This document shows, piece after piece, positions 9,501-21,778 of a DNA stretch of 64,000 nt (position 1 is its first letter; each line of letters opens with the position of its first letter). The notes beneath the pieces were generated by a model that had not been told where the DNA came from, did not search any database, and saw only the letters and a program-made list of their open reading frames with translations. The DNA comes from Cladobotryum mycophilum. Its lineage: Eukaryota; Ascomycota; Sordariomycetes; Hypocreales; Hypocreaceae. The stretch lies in the NCBI GenBank assembly GCA_036429605.1, contig CM071589.1, positions 7,068,001-7,132,000 on the forward strand, in the 5' to 3' direction. Made by a program: the position numbers and the translations under genes.

Positions 9501-12259
9501 CAAGAATGAGCGGACATTTTTTCCAGTTCCAGTTTAGTCCAATCCTTGCCAACGATTAGTGATTCCACTACCTCTGTGCCTCTTTACCTTGGTAAGCTCT
9601 GGGGTTACGCTCAATCGGTCCTGCGGGCGCCTAGGTTGTCAGACATCATAACATTCATCCGAGGTGTGTTTCATTATATCAGATGATCTCATATCAATAC
9701 CGAACAATATTATATGTAGTGTCTTCCAACAGCTTAATACTTCAAGACTATAGCCTGACGACTCCCTCCTCCTACATTCACTATAATGTTAGTGTAAAAG
9801 CCACAGACATACAGACCTACCCAGTTTCAACTGAAACCATCAAATCGAGGATTTAACCCAGATTCGACCTCACCTCACATGCAGTCGACTTGCGGGTGAT
9901 TATGAAAGCCCCATCATGACGATGCCTGCGGACAAAGATGGGCCAACTGCCGGCTGTTTTCCGCTGGCAGAGGGTCTAGAGGCAAATTATTCTCAATTTC
10001 AGGCCCCCAGCGAACCGATAAGATGCATAGACAATCAGATCGACACGTCATGCGAGAGATCTCACGTCGCTTGCTGTCTGTCACTTGTGATGTAAGTACT
10101 CACTCTGACAGTATGAATACCCGACCTCGTGTAGATGGGTGCTAACCTGGAAGATGGATACCAAGGCCAGTTCCCGTCCCTCGGGTCATTCTTGACCTGA
10201 AACCCACTTACTCTCGAATTGGCCAAAGAATATAAGCCAGATGCATTCGATGCGGTGATATGATATCAGTTTATAGGGAAAATACCCGACGGCAGTGTCT
10301 TTGCTACCCGTTTCGGACGTGGTGGGTTCCTACAGGGACGAGTCGGAAGTTTATTAAACCAAGAATAAAGCTCGAACTGCCGCTGGCCTTGGCATCTAGG
10401 CCGCCAAGATGAGCGGAGAGGGGAGACGGGGAGGGGTTCAACACGGCTAAGGGGAGCTTGGATGAGGAAGTGAACTGCTACCTTGCTTTAGGATGTGTAT
10501 CTCGCCCGGGATGCACATGGAGGCGAGACTTTGCTCTGTTCAAAAGTGAGCTATTGCGCAAATTGATTGCTCGATGCTCCAGAACTAACCATCGGACAGT
10601 CCTCCATACCTGGAATAGCACCGTGAAAATGCTACCGCCTGTGGCCACCTATGAACCTGAGTGTCAAACAGGAAGAGATCCGCCCCATGATTGAATTACA
10701 CTTTCATCTGGTGGTTTTACTAAGCGGCAGTTAGCAAAAGGTGAACAAGTGAATGCTTTGTCTCATCGGGAAGGTAAATACCTTTATCTATGAGCACTTA
10801 TTCAACCTTCCAAGAAACGAGTCTACGAGACTAGATCCGACGGCCCCTACCTCGTCCACACCCGCGAGCGATGAGGAACTTATGTCCAACATAATTACCG
10901 TTCTCCCGAAGATGATAGAAAGTCCCGAAAACGTGATGACCCGAGACATTGGAAACTATTACATCCGTGACGTCTCTCGTGGAGCTGCCGAGAGCAAGGG
11001 CCTACAACGATTACACGAAAGACAAGCATCCGAGGGCGACATCCTCCATACTTGCGGAGAAAACACACCACACACAAAGATGGACCGAAGTCAGTAACTC
11101 GCATTTGGATTGTATATGCATGACCTGGACAAGCTTCTAGTTTAGGTGGGTAGATGGAGCATTGGATATTAGACAGACTCGGGGACTGAGAGAATTGGAT
11201 ACGATTGCAGGAGGCAATCTTGCCTTTGAATGTTGACTGGGTCTGAGTGTTTTGCACTAGATTACTTAACGCATCTACACCTACTCTCAATGGTTTGGGT
11301 GCCCGTTTGTTAGCAAATGTATTGTCGTATACCTACCTAGGGACAGGAGGTATACTATATGCACTCAAAATTTGCATGGACTTTACCAGCATCCAAGAAC
11401 TGGTCGAGAACCCAAACATACCCAACAATGTCCATGACGGATACTGTTAGGTCGCCATTCATATTGAGAAGTATAGTACCTACTAGGCACGTAGACAGAA
11501 TCAAGTGACATGATTCATGCAAAGACTCAACGTTCCTTGGGATTCTAGGGGGATTCTAGCGGAACCATTCCAAACCACAAGTTTTCCTTTTCCCCATCTC
11601 ATTACAACGGGAGGTATTAGCAGAATAACCCCTGTTGTTAAACAAATTTGTTTTTAAACAGACGTGGAAGCCCAATGAATCCGTAGTATTCCCAGGCAGC
11701 GGTGCGATCTTTAGCGGCCAGCGACACGGGCAACCAAGATATTGAAGCCCGTCACGTTATAAAGGTCCGGGTATTTCCTAACAAGAAATGACTTGTCTTA
11801 TAACATGAAGGTTTGTCGTATTATTCAATGCTCATATGCTGCCCGGGTGTCTAGTTATGGATCTTACTCGGGGCTCTCACCCTTCCCGCGCGCGTAATAC
11901 TCTTAACACGGCACATCAGGAGCCAGATGCCCTGGCCACGGGTATAGAGTCTATGTAATGCCTATCTAGGCAATCCTTACTGGGTAGGTAATTTGTCGTC
12001 TCGTATATCCCCCACACCATTCTATTGTACAATGCAGCATGCCTCTGATCCATCCATCCATGGTAGTACGGCTGGTAAAGCACGCAATTGACCAAGTTGG
12101 AGTGTGTCAGACAAGCACACAACCTGTCACAAGCCTATGTAGAATCCATACTTGTATATACTACCTACGTGCCTTGGGTAGTCGGCATGTGAGTCGAATT
12201 CAGATGATGGATGCCATCAATTCGCATAGCGGCAGAATGTACGATGAAGCCCATCTAAA

Positions 12260-13030
12260 CTAATCATCTGAGTAGGTAAGTACTTAGTGAGGTGAGTACT
12301 ACCTTCCTTAGTAGTACTATGTAAGTACCTAGTACCTTTATGACATTGCATTGATTCAACGTTGGTAGCAACCCTAGATGAGCAGGTGAGGGGCAGACGC
12401 GTTGGCGAACAACAAGAATGGAAGTAAACAAATAAAGAGGTACTTCGTGGGTACTCGATACTAGTAGGTAATTAACGTCATTTTCAGGATCCGTGTATGT
12501 ACACCAAGGTCCCGTATCAATATGGAGGGGAAGAAAGGATGCCTTGATAAGAGGTAGTCTAAATACAAGTGAGTAGTACCACTACTACCTACCTAGTATC
12601 TGGTCTGGTAGATCGGTAAGTAGTATCTCCCCGTCTCTCAACACAACCCCTCTCGTGCTGGCTCTGTTGACTCCCGTCTCGTCTGTTGACGTAGGTTGCA
12701 TTCGTTTCCATGTCTATAATAAACTTCCTTGCATGGATTTCCCGGCAAGGGACTCCGTTGGGTTCGTTCGGTTGTTGGGTTCGTTCCTCATGCGCGTCAC
12801 GTCACGTCTGTCCATTTAAAAGCGTCTTATCAGCATGTACGTTGCGTGCCTGTGGCTTGCCTTGCAGTCCCTACCTACCAGGTACCTTACCTACTCCGTA
12901 CCTTGGATGATGCTAGGTAATAGCCCCAGCGGCCCCCAGCGACCACTCTCAGTCAGCTTCCGGGGCTTACAGGGCCTGATGCTCACTAAAAGCCAGCCCT
13001 CAAGGTACGCGACCTAGGTACCGACTTACT
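12260..13030. repeat. Cluster of TACCTACC/GGTAGGTA intergenic words
   Basis: The words GTACCTA, TACCTACC, AGGTAAGTAC and their complements recur many times in about 770 bp (for example at 12275-12335, 12585-12625, 12867-12925 and 13005-13035). The pattern is interspersed and partly palindromic, not a tandem array. Its function is unknown. Confidence 0.45.
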
Positions 13031-13133
13031 AGGTGGCCTTAGTGGGCGTCAGCTTGAGGTCAGCGCAATAATTGTGCACTTTAGGTTGCGGCACTACTAG
13101 ATAATCCGCTCCGCATTCACCAGCAATTCGACA

Positions 13134-13912
13134 GTGGATTCCATGGATTGCATCTCCACCAACCAACCAGAGACTCCAAATCCAAAGGGCAAGGCAACCT
13201 ATCCCTGCCTGGCTGCGCTGCTTGGTTCTCTCCATACTCTCTGGTCTCTGCTCCAGTCCCATGCCTCGCAGCACCATCCATCCATCCATCCATTCCCATC
13301 CCATCCTACGTATGCCCCCCTCCTCTTCTCCATCCATTCACCACCACTACCACCGCAAACAGCTTCCGAGTTGCCTCTATTCCGACCTCGACCTTTCCTT
13401 TGTCTTACGAGACTCGACTCGACTCGACTCGTTTCGTCTCCACAAATCGCATCAACACCCTGGAATACCGCTCCTTTCATACTGGACCTTGACCTAATTA
13501 CTCGCACTGACACTGGCACCCGCACTACTCACTACTACGCAGTACTGCGCTGTTGCTGCTGCGTGCCGATGCCCTGCTGCTGATGCAAGTTGCAACTGAC
13601 TTGATGCCTTTCCGGACGAGCTGAGATCCACCCTTTTTTGCATTTACGTCTTACCACCACTCACTGCCGACGTCTCGCTCTCTCTTTGTACCACCTACCA
13701 CCTACCACCAGCACCAGCACCAGCATCCACACCAGCATCTGCATCCGCATCCGCATCCGCATCAGCGCCCTCCATTCTCCTTCTCTCAACGCTTCGTCCA
13801 TCTATCCATCTGTCCATCTGTCCCTCCCTTCAAGCTGGATCCACACGCTGCTCCTGCGGCTCTACCAGCCGACGACCAACTCCACGACGCTGCCGCCGTC
13901 GACCAAACGGAA
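13134..13912 (+). promoter_or_regulatory. CT-rich 5' leader of the Spg1 gene
   Basis: About 780 bp rich in pyrimidines with CATC, CACCAG, CGACT and CATCCG tandem words (near 13270-13292, 13407-13432 and 13705-13765). Several short upstream open frames lie in it. Long CT-rich leaders are common before highly expressed or regulated genes of filamentous fungi. The transcription start is not determined. Confidence 0.4.
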
Positions 13913-14946
13913 ATGGACACCACCCTCATCACAGAAGCGCACATCCAGTCGGATCTGCAGGCGCAAGCGCAGACGCAACCCCCACAAGATGGCCCTGACG
14001 ATACTCTTGGCGGCATTGAAGGGTCGCCGCAAGTAGTCTCCAGCAATGGCTACCATCACCAACAGAGCCAGTCCGACCAGGGACTAACCGACAGTCCGCG
14101 ACACGAAGATGATCCCTCCACAAGATACACACCTCCCGTCTCGAGCGCGCCGTCCTTGTCGCGACCGGCCAGCGGCTTATCAAATCCAGCGCCCCCTTCC
14201 TACAACGATTATCGACAGAACTCGGCAGATGCTGCAAATGGACGCAACCATGTAGTCATCAAGGTTGGCATGGTCGGCGACGCCCAAATCGGAAAGACAT
14301 CCCTCATGGTCAAGTACGTCGAAGGCAGCTGGGACGAAGACTATATTCAGACCCTGGGCGTCAATTTCATGGAAAAGACAATCTCCATTCGCAATACTGA
14401 AATCACTTTTTCCATCTGGGATCTGGGAGGCCAGCGCGAGTTTGTCAACATGCTGCCTCTGGTTTGCAACGACGCCGTCGCGATTCTCTTCATGTTTGAC
14501 CTGACGCGCAAGAGCACTCTCAACAGCATCAAGGAATGGTACAGGCAGGGCAGGGGGTTCAACAAGACGGCCATCCCTGTTCTGGTGGGTACCAAATACG
14601 ACCACTTTGTCAACTTTCCAATTCAAGACCAGGAAGAAATCTCCAACCAGGTAGGTCGCGATGGAAGGTGTGCGGTGCATCTACAAGCTGGGATACTAAT
14701 AAGTTGTTATTAATAGGCCAGGCGGTTTGCCAAGGCTATGCGGGCATCATTGATCTTCTCCAGCACAAGTCATAGCATCAATGTGCAAAAGGTACGTGGT
14801 TGGTCGCGCGCTGCAAGCACTGAATATGAGGGGCTAACGTGTCCTAGATTTTCAAAATTGTTCTCTCAAAGGCATTTGATCTCAAGTGTACAATTCCCGA
14901 AATTGAAAACGTTGGCGAGCCCCTATTGCTCTATCAGTCTGTTTGA
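13913..14946 (+). CDS. spg1: Septum-promoting GTPase Spg1/Tem1 (Ras superfamily)
   Basis: Exons 13913-14650, 14717-14791 and 14848-14946 give 303 aa. The GTPase domain starts near residue 115: P-loop GDAQIGKTS (~122), effector loop TLGVNFMEK, G3 WDLGGQ (the Spg1/Tem1 form of the usual DTAGQ), G4 GTKYDHF, and G5 STSHSINV in exon 2. Exon 3 encodes the C-terminal helix (IFKIVLSKAF). There is no CaaX box, as expected for Spg1/Tem1. The family sits at the spindle pole body and triggers the septation initiation / mitotic exit network through the Cdc7/SepH kinase under Byr4-Cdc16 control; in filamentous fungi it governs septum formation. A low-complexity N-terminal extension of about 115 residues rich in Gln, Ser and Pro precedes the fold. 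The call is firm; the start is the first in-frame Met after the leader. Confidence 0.95.
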
Positions 14947-17900
14947 GGCTCGATTGCGTTTACTTGGGAGTTGCTGTCCGCTACAAGCTGCGCGCTCAAT
15001 TGATAATACTTAAACCGTCGTAGAAACGGTGTCGCGCGTATAAAGCCATGCAATGCAATTGCTTTGGCATGTCGGATGTCGATCAACTCGCAATGCGTCA
15101 CGACAGTTTGAAGTACCAATGGGTATCTCCAAACGAACACCAAGCATGAGACACGGCCGTTGGGTATTGCAGGCAATGAAAGGAACGAATTACCACCAAA
15201 CATCTTTCAGACTCTTCGCTTCAGGGGACACTTTGTCCATTCTCTTATCGCCTACTATTTTGTTGATTTATACAGGGAAAAGCATGGAAAGGGAAAAATA
15301 CGGCGGCAACGACTGATGGCCTTTTGCCTGACTGGAGATGTTGAAACGAAGGGGAAGTGAAAAAGACTAAGATGTTGTAATTGTCCGAAACGTGCCAAAC
15401 TGCTTTGGATCTGGGAGGAATATCACACATGCACACACACACTCACACACAAGGCAAAACGTAGCACTTGTACTCTTTTTTTTTCCTTGATTATTTATCT
15501 GGGGCGATGAGGCGAAAGAAAGGGCAACGGGAAGCTAGAAGGACTGGATTGGGCTTATGCACATTAGAGCAAGGCAAGGCAGGCAGGCGTATGTCTTTTT
15601 TGAAGAAAGAAGAAGAAGAAGAAGCAAGAACTATTTGTCGAGAGAGACCAAGGCTGGACCGGGGTCTCATGTTTTGAAATTGTTGAAAGGTCTTTTTAAT
15701 GTGATTCTATTGAATCTAGTGTACTTTCTTTGATGTATAGATGTTTCTCAATGACTCGAGTGAGGAGTGAGGTTGGTGTGTGATGCTGGGGGCAGATGGG
15801 TTGAGCAATCACCTTGGGCATGATGTTTCTGCAAGGGCTATTGGCAGAGTATTTGCGGATCATATCAGGTATGGATGTATAACATGTATGAATAGATGGG
15901 CGGTTTGAGGGATAGGATATATAATGTATAATTGAATGACGGCTCGGAGGGGAGCTTGTACTTGAGCAAATGACTGTAAGGGTAGTAGAGGGAGCTAGAC
16001 TGCATGGGACATGTTTGATGAGTATGTACTGTGAATGCAGTATCATGCTAGAAGTGTAGATCCTGAGTTGGTCTGAGTTGACAATGTCTTTGAGAGGATG
16101 GCACATTGATACCTTGATGGATGGAATGTTTTCCCTTTTGAGGTCCTAGTCAGATTATGAGGCGGCTGATCGAGGGTAAAGAAGGGAAGGGGGTAGTTCT
16201 CTAGGACCCCCTTTTAGCCATTGCGTCTTTTTTGTATGATGGCAAGAAATGATGCGGCGTGTCGTCCTGTTCTCCTTTGTCTTATATGGTGTAAGTGAGG
16301 CGAAGTTGGTGTTTTGGGCGTGTGAAGGATGACTCGAGGGAGAGTCTAAGGTGGTTTTTTTCTCTCCCTCTTTTTTCTCCCTTTTTTTTTCTCTTTTTTC
16401 TTTCTTTTAGTTGGAGGCGAGAGCTGGGGTGAGGATTGACGAGCGGTAGGTGAGATGAAGTGATTTGGATGGGGGAATGTCTTGTTATTATCGTCCCTAT
16501 GCATGTACGGAACTCTAGAGCCTGTTTTCTTTTTTGAATAGCTGTTGTCGAGCTAGCATAGCAAAGGTTTATACCGTGTTTCTAGATCAAGGCGGGTACG
16601 GGTTGGTTTCTGGGACCTTGTTTTTTTTTTGGATGGTGGTTGGCTTTGATGAGGGCGTTGTGTAGGTAGGCATTGTTGGAATTGAGCCTCTTGGGATAGT
16701 CTTTCCATCTATTAGTCATTCTGTCGTCTGATCTTCTGTCTACTATTCCACCGTCTCGCCCTTTATAGCATCGTCTGTTATTCCTTTTCTTCTCGTTTCT
16801 TCTCTTCTTATTCCTCGTTGTCTCGTCCTCCGCACGTTGATCCTGTGCCCATTGTCTTTCTTACGTTCCACACCGAGCCGTAAATGTAGAACAAAGGGTG
16901 AGGTATTCTACTGACAAAATCCATGCAGCGAGCCTGTAGAGACGGTACCTTGTGGAAGCCTAGATTGTGTGCCCGAACTTGTTTGATGATCTTATCCCTT
17001 TACTATTAGTCGTCCAGGAGTGAGAACTTTCTCTCTGAGGTCGGGTGCTTGATAGTATTAAATCCGATTGCTTGTTCTAGAACACGGCGACTTGGATGTA
17101 GTCTTGCCTCTATTCTCTGTGCTCCTAGGTCAGTGTATAGATATAGAGTTTGCAGCAGTGCCGTATTGTCAGGCAGCCGATTGCTGAACCTTCCAAAGAG
17201 TAGACCACGGACCCTCGCGAGCAGAGCAGTGAATCCGACGGCTATTGTCTCTTCAAGCCGTTCCCCGCTCTTCATCTCTGCGTATATAGATATACCTTGT
17301 TTACAGGGTACAGCAATTCCTTTGCTCCAATCACTGGGCTCTTTTGGGGTTCCTTGGTTACATGGCTTCTTCATTGGTTGTAAAGGGAGTTTTTTTGTGC
17401 ATGTCTCGAGTCATCTGATGGTTTATTTGCTACATGCAAGGATGTCAGTCAAGATCAACTTGGCGTATCCATGGCTTTTGAGTGTGAGTAGATAGAGACT
17501 GAAAGCATCAACGAGTAGGGCTTGGTGAACCTCTTGAGGGGTCGATAGTAGACTGCGAATAGGAGATAACTGCGTCCAACTCATGCCCCCCCCTGTCAAA
17601 TAGATGAAAGGTAGTATTTGTCAAAGGTCAAAATAAGATGCGTGGCTGTGTTTTGAGGCTTTCCAATACTCTTTCTCTCTTTCTCTCTTTCTCTCTTTCT
17701 CTCTTTCTCTTTCTTTCTTTTCTTTCTTTTCTTTCTTTCTTTCGTGATAAAGGGAGCCCCTGATCTCCTCTGATCCTATCGTCGAACAAAGCTAAAAGGG
17801 TGTTAGTAATCTGTGAAGCTCTGTCTCTGATCAAAGCGGTAACATACCATCCTGAGATGAAAGAAGTTGTGTGGTCTAAACGCAACAAGCATGTCAGCTG

Positions 17901-18750
17901 ATGTTTCTTCAAGACAAGGGGACTCGTGTGTCATTGGGACGGTATATCTAGCTGCTGCTGAAGCAACAGTTGACTCAGACGAACAGCAAAGTCTGGAAAG
18001 TTGACAACTCTCATTCAGAAAGCGGAAATAATGCATCCCTCAAACAGTCTTGCCAACATAACGCTCTACCCGATCAAAGCACGTGAACCAAGATCATCAT
18101 CCCGCGTAGTCCAGGGCAACAACCAAACCATTCACTTCAACGTACATCAACATTCACAATCGCCATCACGTCGTCGCGTCACGTCACATCATATTCATCA
18201 CCAAAAAAGAAGATTATTGCCCAATTTCCATGTATTCTTCACCCCCACCCCCTCCCCCTCCCATAGTCTACTCCACCAAACATTGCCATCAACAACAAAA
18301 AGAAGAAAGAAAAGAAAAGACAAAGCCAAATTTCCGTGCCGTACCCTGGGTATACCATAAACACCTGTGGTTTCCATTTTCCGTCATGAGACCCCCGTAA
18401 GTCCAATCATTGTTCCCCATCATTGTTCATCCATCACTTCGTAACACCGCATGTGTTCCCTGCAATTTCTTCTTGCATTACTGTTCCCATACCATCCAAG
18501 GGAGTCGCCAAGACTCGATGCATTACTGCAACAATTTTTTTTGGTTTGTGTTTGTTTGTGTGTTTGTTTGTGTAGATTGACTTGTGCTTGTTCAAGTCGA
18601 AGCTCGAGACGAAAGCCAATCTCTGAGAGAGAGAAGGGCACATGCCTGTGAGGTTTGTTGGGTTGTTTGGTTGTGTAGGAGAGGTTGTGGACCATCTCGG
18701 TAGAGTGAGTCTCGAAAGTGATTCAAAGACTCTGAAGTGGGTGGTTTTGT
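14947..18750. other. Long intergenic stretch without a recognised gene
   Basis: About 3.8 kb between the Spg1 3' end and the 3' end of the next gene. It holds polypurine/polypyrimidine tracts and microsatellites. Open frames at 15696-16106 and 17049-17495 have no domain or splice support. An untranslated RNA cannot be excluded. Confidence 0.45.
17670..17743. repeat. CTTT/CTCTCTTT microsatellite
   Basis: A pure pyrimidine microsatellite of CTTTCTCT and CTTT units over about 75 bp. Confidence 0.85.
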
Positions 18751-19431
18751 TTAGGTTGAGGTCTTCCGAGGGGAAGCCTTGAGGTGGGCTTCTTCAGGCG
18801 TCTTGATGGTCTCGCTCTGAGTAGAAGTTTGTTTGGTTGTGGCAGTCTTAGTGACCGGAGAGGAGGTGGTGGTAGTGATACCAGTGGTAGTAGAGGTTGA
18901 TGCATTGCCATTGCGGGCAGTGACAGGAGTCGCACCAGCATCAGTGTTGTTTGGTTGAGCAAGAGCCATCCCATTGTTCATGGTCTCTGCGTCATTGGTG
19001 GTAGTTCTGGTGACAGCTGGTGGAGGTCTGGTGATGGTGGTTGCCTGGCCTGTTGCGTTTGCATTGGCGTTTGCGATGGGGTGGCTAGTTATACCGTGGG
19101 TGAAGTCCTCGACACGGCTCAGGTTGCTCTCAGAGCCAGAAGCCCAGTGGGCCCAGGGATCAGCCTCTTCGTACTCCAGCATTCCATCTGAGTTGATCCT
19201 TGCAGTTCTGTTCAGTCGGTTCATACGAATGAACTCCTCTGCATCCCTGATTCGGTTGTCTTGATGGCGATTGGGCTTGATGTAATAGTCGTACGCAATG
19301 GCAGCAGCGACGAGGAGGGTAACCCCGATGAGAAGACCAATAATAATCCAAAACTTTGGCAGCTTGACGAGCTCCTGGGTAGAGGATCTCTTGACCATGG
19401 AGGCCGTGGTGATCAGAGTTGGGTTGTACAT
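18751..19431 (-). CDS. Predicted single-pass membrane protein, unknown function
   Basis: One exon of 226 aa. Residues 27-48 (FWIIIGLLIGVTLLVAAAIA, then YDYY) form one transmembrane helix after a short basic N-terminus (VKRS, VKLPK). The remaining ~175 residues begin with a charged segment (RIRDAEEFIRMNRLNRTARI) and end in a Thr/Ser/Asn-rich low-complexity tail. The topology is probably type III or N-out with a long, possibly cytosolic tail; no signal peptidase site is evident. A second Met at residue 12 is an alternative start. I do not recognise the family. The 5' leader to about 19690 contains possible intron-like signals. A shorter single-pass protein lies about 1.9 kb away on the same strand, but the two share no obvious sequence. 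Confidence 0.7.
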   Translation of the reverse strand: MYNPTLITTASMVKRSSTQELVKLPKFWIIIGLLIGVTLLVAAAIAYDYYIKPNRHQDNRIRDAEEFIRMNRLNRTARINSDGMLEYEEADPWAHWASGSESNLSRVEDFTHGITSHPIANANANATGQATTITRPPPAVTRTTTNDAETMNNGMALAQPNNTDAGATPVTARNGNASTSTTTGITTTTSSPVTKTATTKQTSTQSETIKTPEEAHLKASPRKTST

Positions 19432-21304
19432 TGTTACGAGAGTATGGTGTAGTACTACTAGCGAGAGAGAGAAAGGAAAGTGTGAGTTATCGTGAACCCT
19501 CGCGGCTTGAGAGGAAGAGAGAAGGGATATTTTTTGTTGCTTACCTCGAATAGATCAAAGGATCGTGGTTAAAAGAAGAGCTGCTTAATGCTCAAGCTAG
19601 TGTAAAGATGGCAAGTTGTTGTTATCAAAACCGTAGCTGAGAGCGAAGCAAGAAGTGTAGGTTGTTGTTGTTGTGAAGAAAGAAAAGGAAAGGAAAAGGG
19701 AAGAAGAAAGAGAGCGAGAGGTTGAAGGGATGTGAGGGGGGTTGATATAGGAGAGTCAATCAGTAACTAGATGGAGTGAATTGGTTCCAGCAGAGACTGC
19801 AGTGAATTCAGATCTGCCTTGGTTGCCAAGAAGCAGTTTTCAGTTATCAAGGTCAGTGGCTAGTAGTCAGTGGGTTGTTGACAGCTGGTGATAGCTGGTG
19901 AGCTGCTATAGCTGGTCTCTGCCCCTGAAACCACAACCAATCATTTTTTTCGATCAAGAAGAAGAATTTTGATTGGATCGATTAAATCCCACAACGTTAA
20001 GCATTCACATAGGCCAATATCATCACAGATCGAGCTACTCTTGCTTTCATCTCGAGGAGTTGTCGAGTGTCAAAGGAGATCCGCGCCAAGGGGGGGCATC
20101 AACAAAGAACCACCAAATAAATCTACAAGCCAGTATCCCTCCCTCTCCAAACCAGAAACTCTACGGCAACAATTACCTGTACCATCTAACAAGAAAAAAA
20201 GTCCATCTATAGTGTTATAAGTAATGTCTCATCTAATCATCATCTCTCGTTGTCACCTATAGCAGGCTGTGCTATGGGTGGTTTTGGATCAAAGACTTGC
20301 ATGTCCCGTACCGAAGTTCCTTGTACTCCCGTACCCTGCATGGCATCCAACCATCCATCCAATCGACAAACTGCCGTGCGGGTCTCCACATTTAATGCAA
20401 AATGCAACAGTGGGGCATGAAAAATGGGTGCATCCGCGCGGGTCCCCTTTTATCAAGGTGGGCTCTTCTGATTGGTCCACCATCAGGGTGCTCAGAACAG
20501 GCTGTCACATCAGTTCTTGATTGGTATCTATTCTTAGCATGTGATTGATCCGAGTAGAGTGAAGCAAGGGAGACATAACATGACTTGCATCGCGGCGGTG
20601 ACTCAAGATACGAATGGCCATTCAATTCATCTGAACCCTCTTATAAGAGCTGGTAGTTTATGCCTTGATGTCCCTCTATATAGAATGTACTCTGTCAAAG
20701 TGGCCTCACCCTCACGGTAAGCCATCCCAAGAAACAAGAATGTTATGCATAGGTAATTCCATTTCCAGTTTTTTCCCCTTCCAGGATATTGTTATCTCAT
20801 CTGATCTGATCCTTTAAACACGGTGTACAGTGCAGTGCGTGGTGCATGTGTGTCTGATTCCAACTCCCAAACGCCCGGCTATGATATAAAGTCCCAAAAC
20901 AACCACTCTTCCGGCTGCTCCTCACCCAAGGTTGGTGTGCCTCGTCGGGAAAACAAGCTTCAAAAAACAACAAAGCAAAACAAAAAGGGTATACACAGGG
21001 GCGGTTCCTGATACAGTGTGTCCTGGGCTTCCCCTTCTCCTCCAGGAATTGGCTCATGTGGCGATTATAACATCTATGGTGTAAAGTGCCCAAACCACAT
21101 TGCACATGGCCATGGTCCAAAAGCCAGCTTTGGTTCGTCGAGAGTCGTAATGTGTCGGTCAGGGTGATGATGATGATGATGATGATGATACTCATTGGAT
21201 TGATGTGCGCGTGTCATTGCTAGTCTGCTAGCTCATGCGCTTGTGATTTGAGCGAACGTGTGTGAAGAAAAAATAAATAGCGGCGGTGTCATGTGCGTGT
21301 CGGT
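19432..21304. other. Intergenic
   Basis: Leader and promoter of the gene at 18751-19431 plus the 3' flank of the next gene. A GAT trinucleotide run lies at 21165-21190. No gene recognised. Confidence 0.45.
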
Positions 21305-21778
21305 TTAAGAGTCATCTGGCTTCTTTCCCCAAATAGGGGCACCAAGAGGCTTGCTCACGCCAAAGCCAACGCTAACGGCAATGCCCACGACAAGCAAAAT
21401 CAGGAGAAGCTTGCAGATAATCCTATTCCGCCGGCTGAGCCTGGCCATGCATGACCAGCTTCGCTTCATTTTGGCTTCCTTTGCTTGCTTCTTCCAGTGG
21501 TCCTTGCCGGGCCACACCTGGCAATCCGTCTTGGTCTCAATGGCAAGACTCTTGCGGCAGGTCCTGTCGATTGAGCTGTGCGAGGCCAACGCCTCGATGT
21601 CGGTTTCAAAGGGGTTGGTGGTAGTCCTGTCTGATCGTGGGGTCGATACGGCACTGTTGTATTGTGAGTCGCCGTCGGTGGGTGGAAAGACACGGATGGT
21701 GGTGAGGGCGGCCTTTTCAGGAATTGAAACTTCGGAGTCGACGCGGGTGACGCCTGATTGCTTGTTGCCGAAAGTCAT
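21305..21778 (-). CDS. Predicted small single-pass (tail) membrane protein, unknown function
   Basis: 157 aa from the Met at 21778. The frame is open 71 codons further upstream, but that part reads like leader sequence. The first ~105 residues are hydrophilic with Ser/Thr/Pro-rich stretches (VSTPRSDRTTTNPFETDIEA). They are followed by a basic cluster (KMKRSWSCMARLSRRNR) and a transmembrane segment near residues 121-142 (IICKLLLILLVVGIAVSVGF), then a ~15-residue tail ending in GKKPDDS. The positive-inside rule suggests that the N-terminal domain faces the cytosol. No family recognised. Cysteines before the helix (SWSCMA, IICK) could be palmitoylated; this is inference only. Confidence 0.65.
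   Translation of the reverse strand: MTFGNKQSGVTRVDSEVSIPEKAALTTIRVFPPTDGDSQYNSAVSTPRSDRTTTNPFETDIEALASHSSIDRTCRKSLAIETKTDCQVWPGKDHWKKQAKEAKMKRSWSCMARLSRRNRIICKLLLILLVVGIAVSVGFGVSKPLGAPIWGKKPDDS

Larger units (their letters stand above)
8775..13130. other. Long gene-poor stretch
   Basis: About 4.3 kb without a convincing gene. About 9150-9500 is a second, smaller AT-rich patch. An open frame at 10753-11097 (114 aa) has no recognised domain and no splice support, so it is not called. From about 11100 onward the sequence is rich in GTAC/TACCTA words. Confidence 0.5.

Noticed and set aside
10753..11097. 114-aa open frame
   Set aside because: No domain, no splice continuation and no clear codon signature; in a gene-poor region full of short repeats.
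15696..16106. 136-aa minus-strand frame and other frames in 15-18 kb
   Set aside because: Ser/Thr/His-rich translations typical of non-coding CT-rich DNA; no introns or domains supporting a gene.
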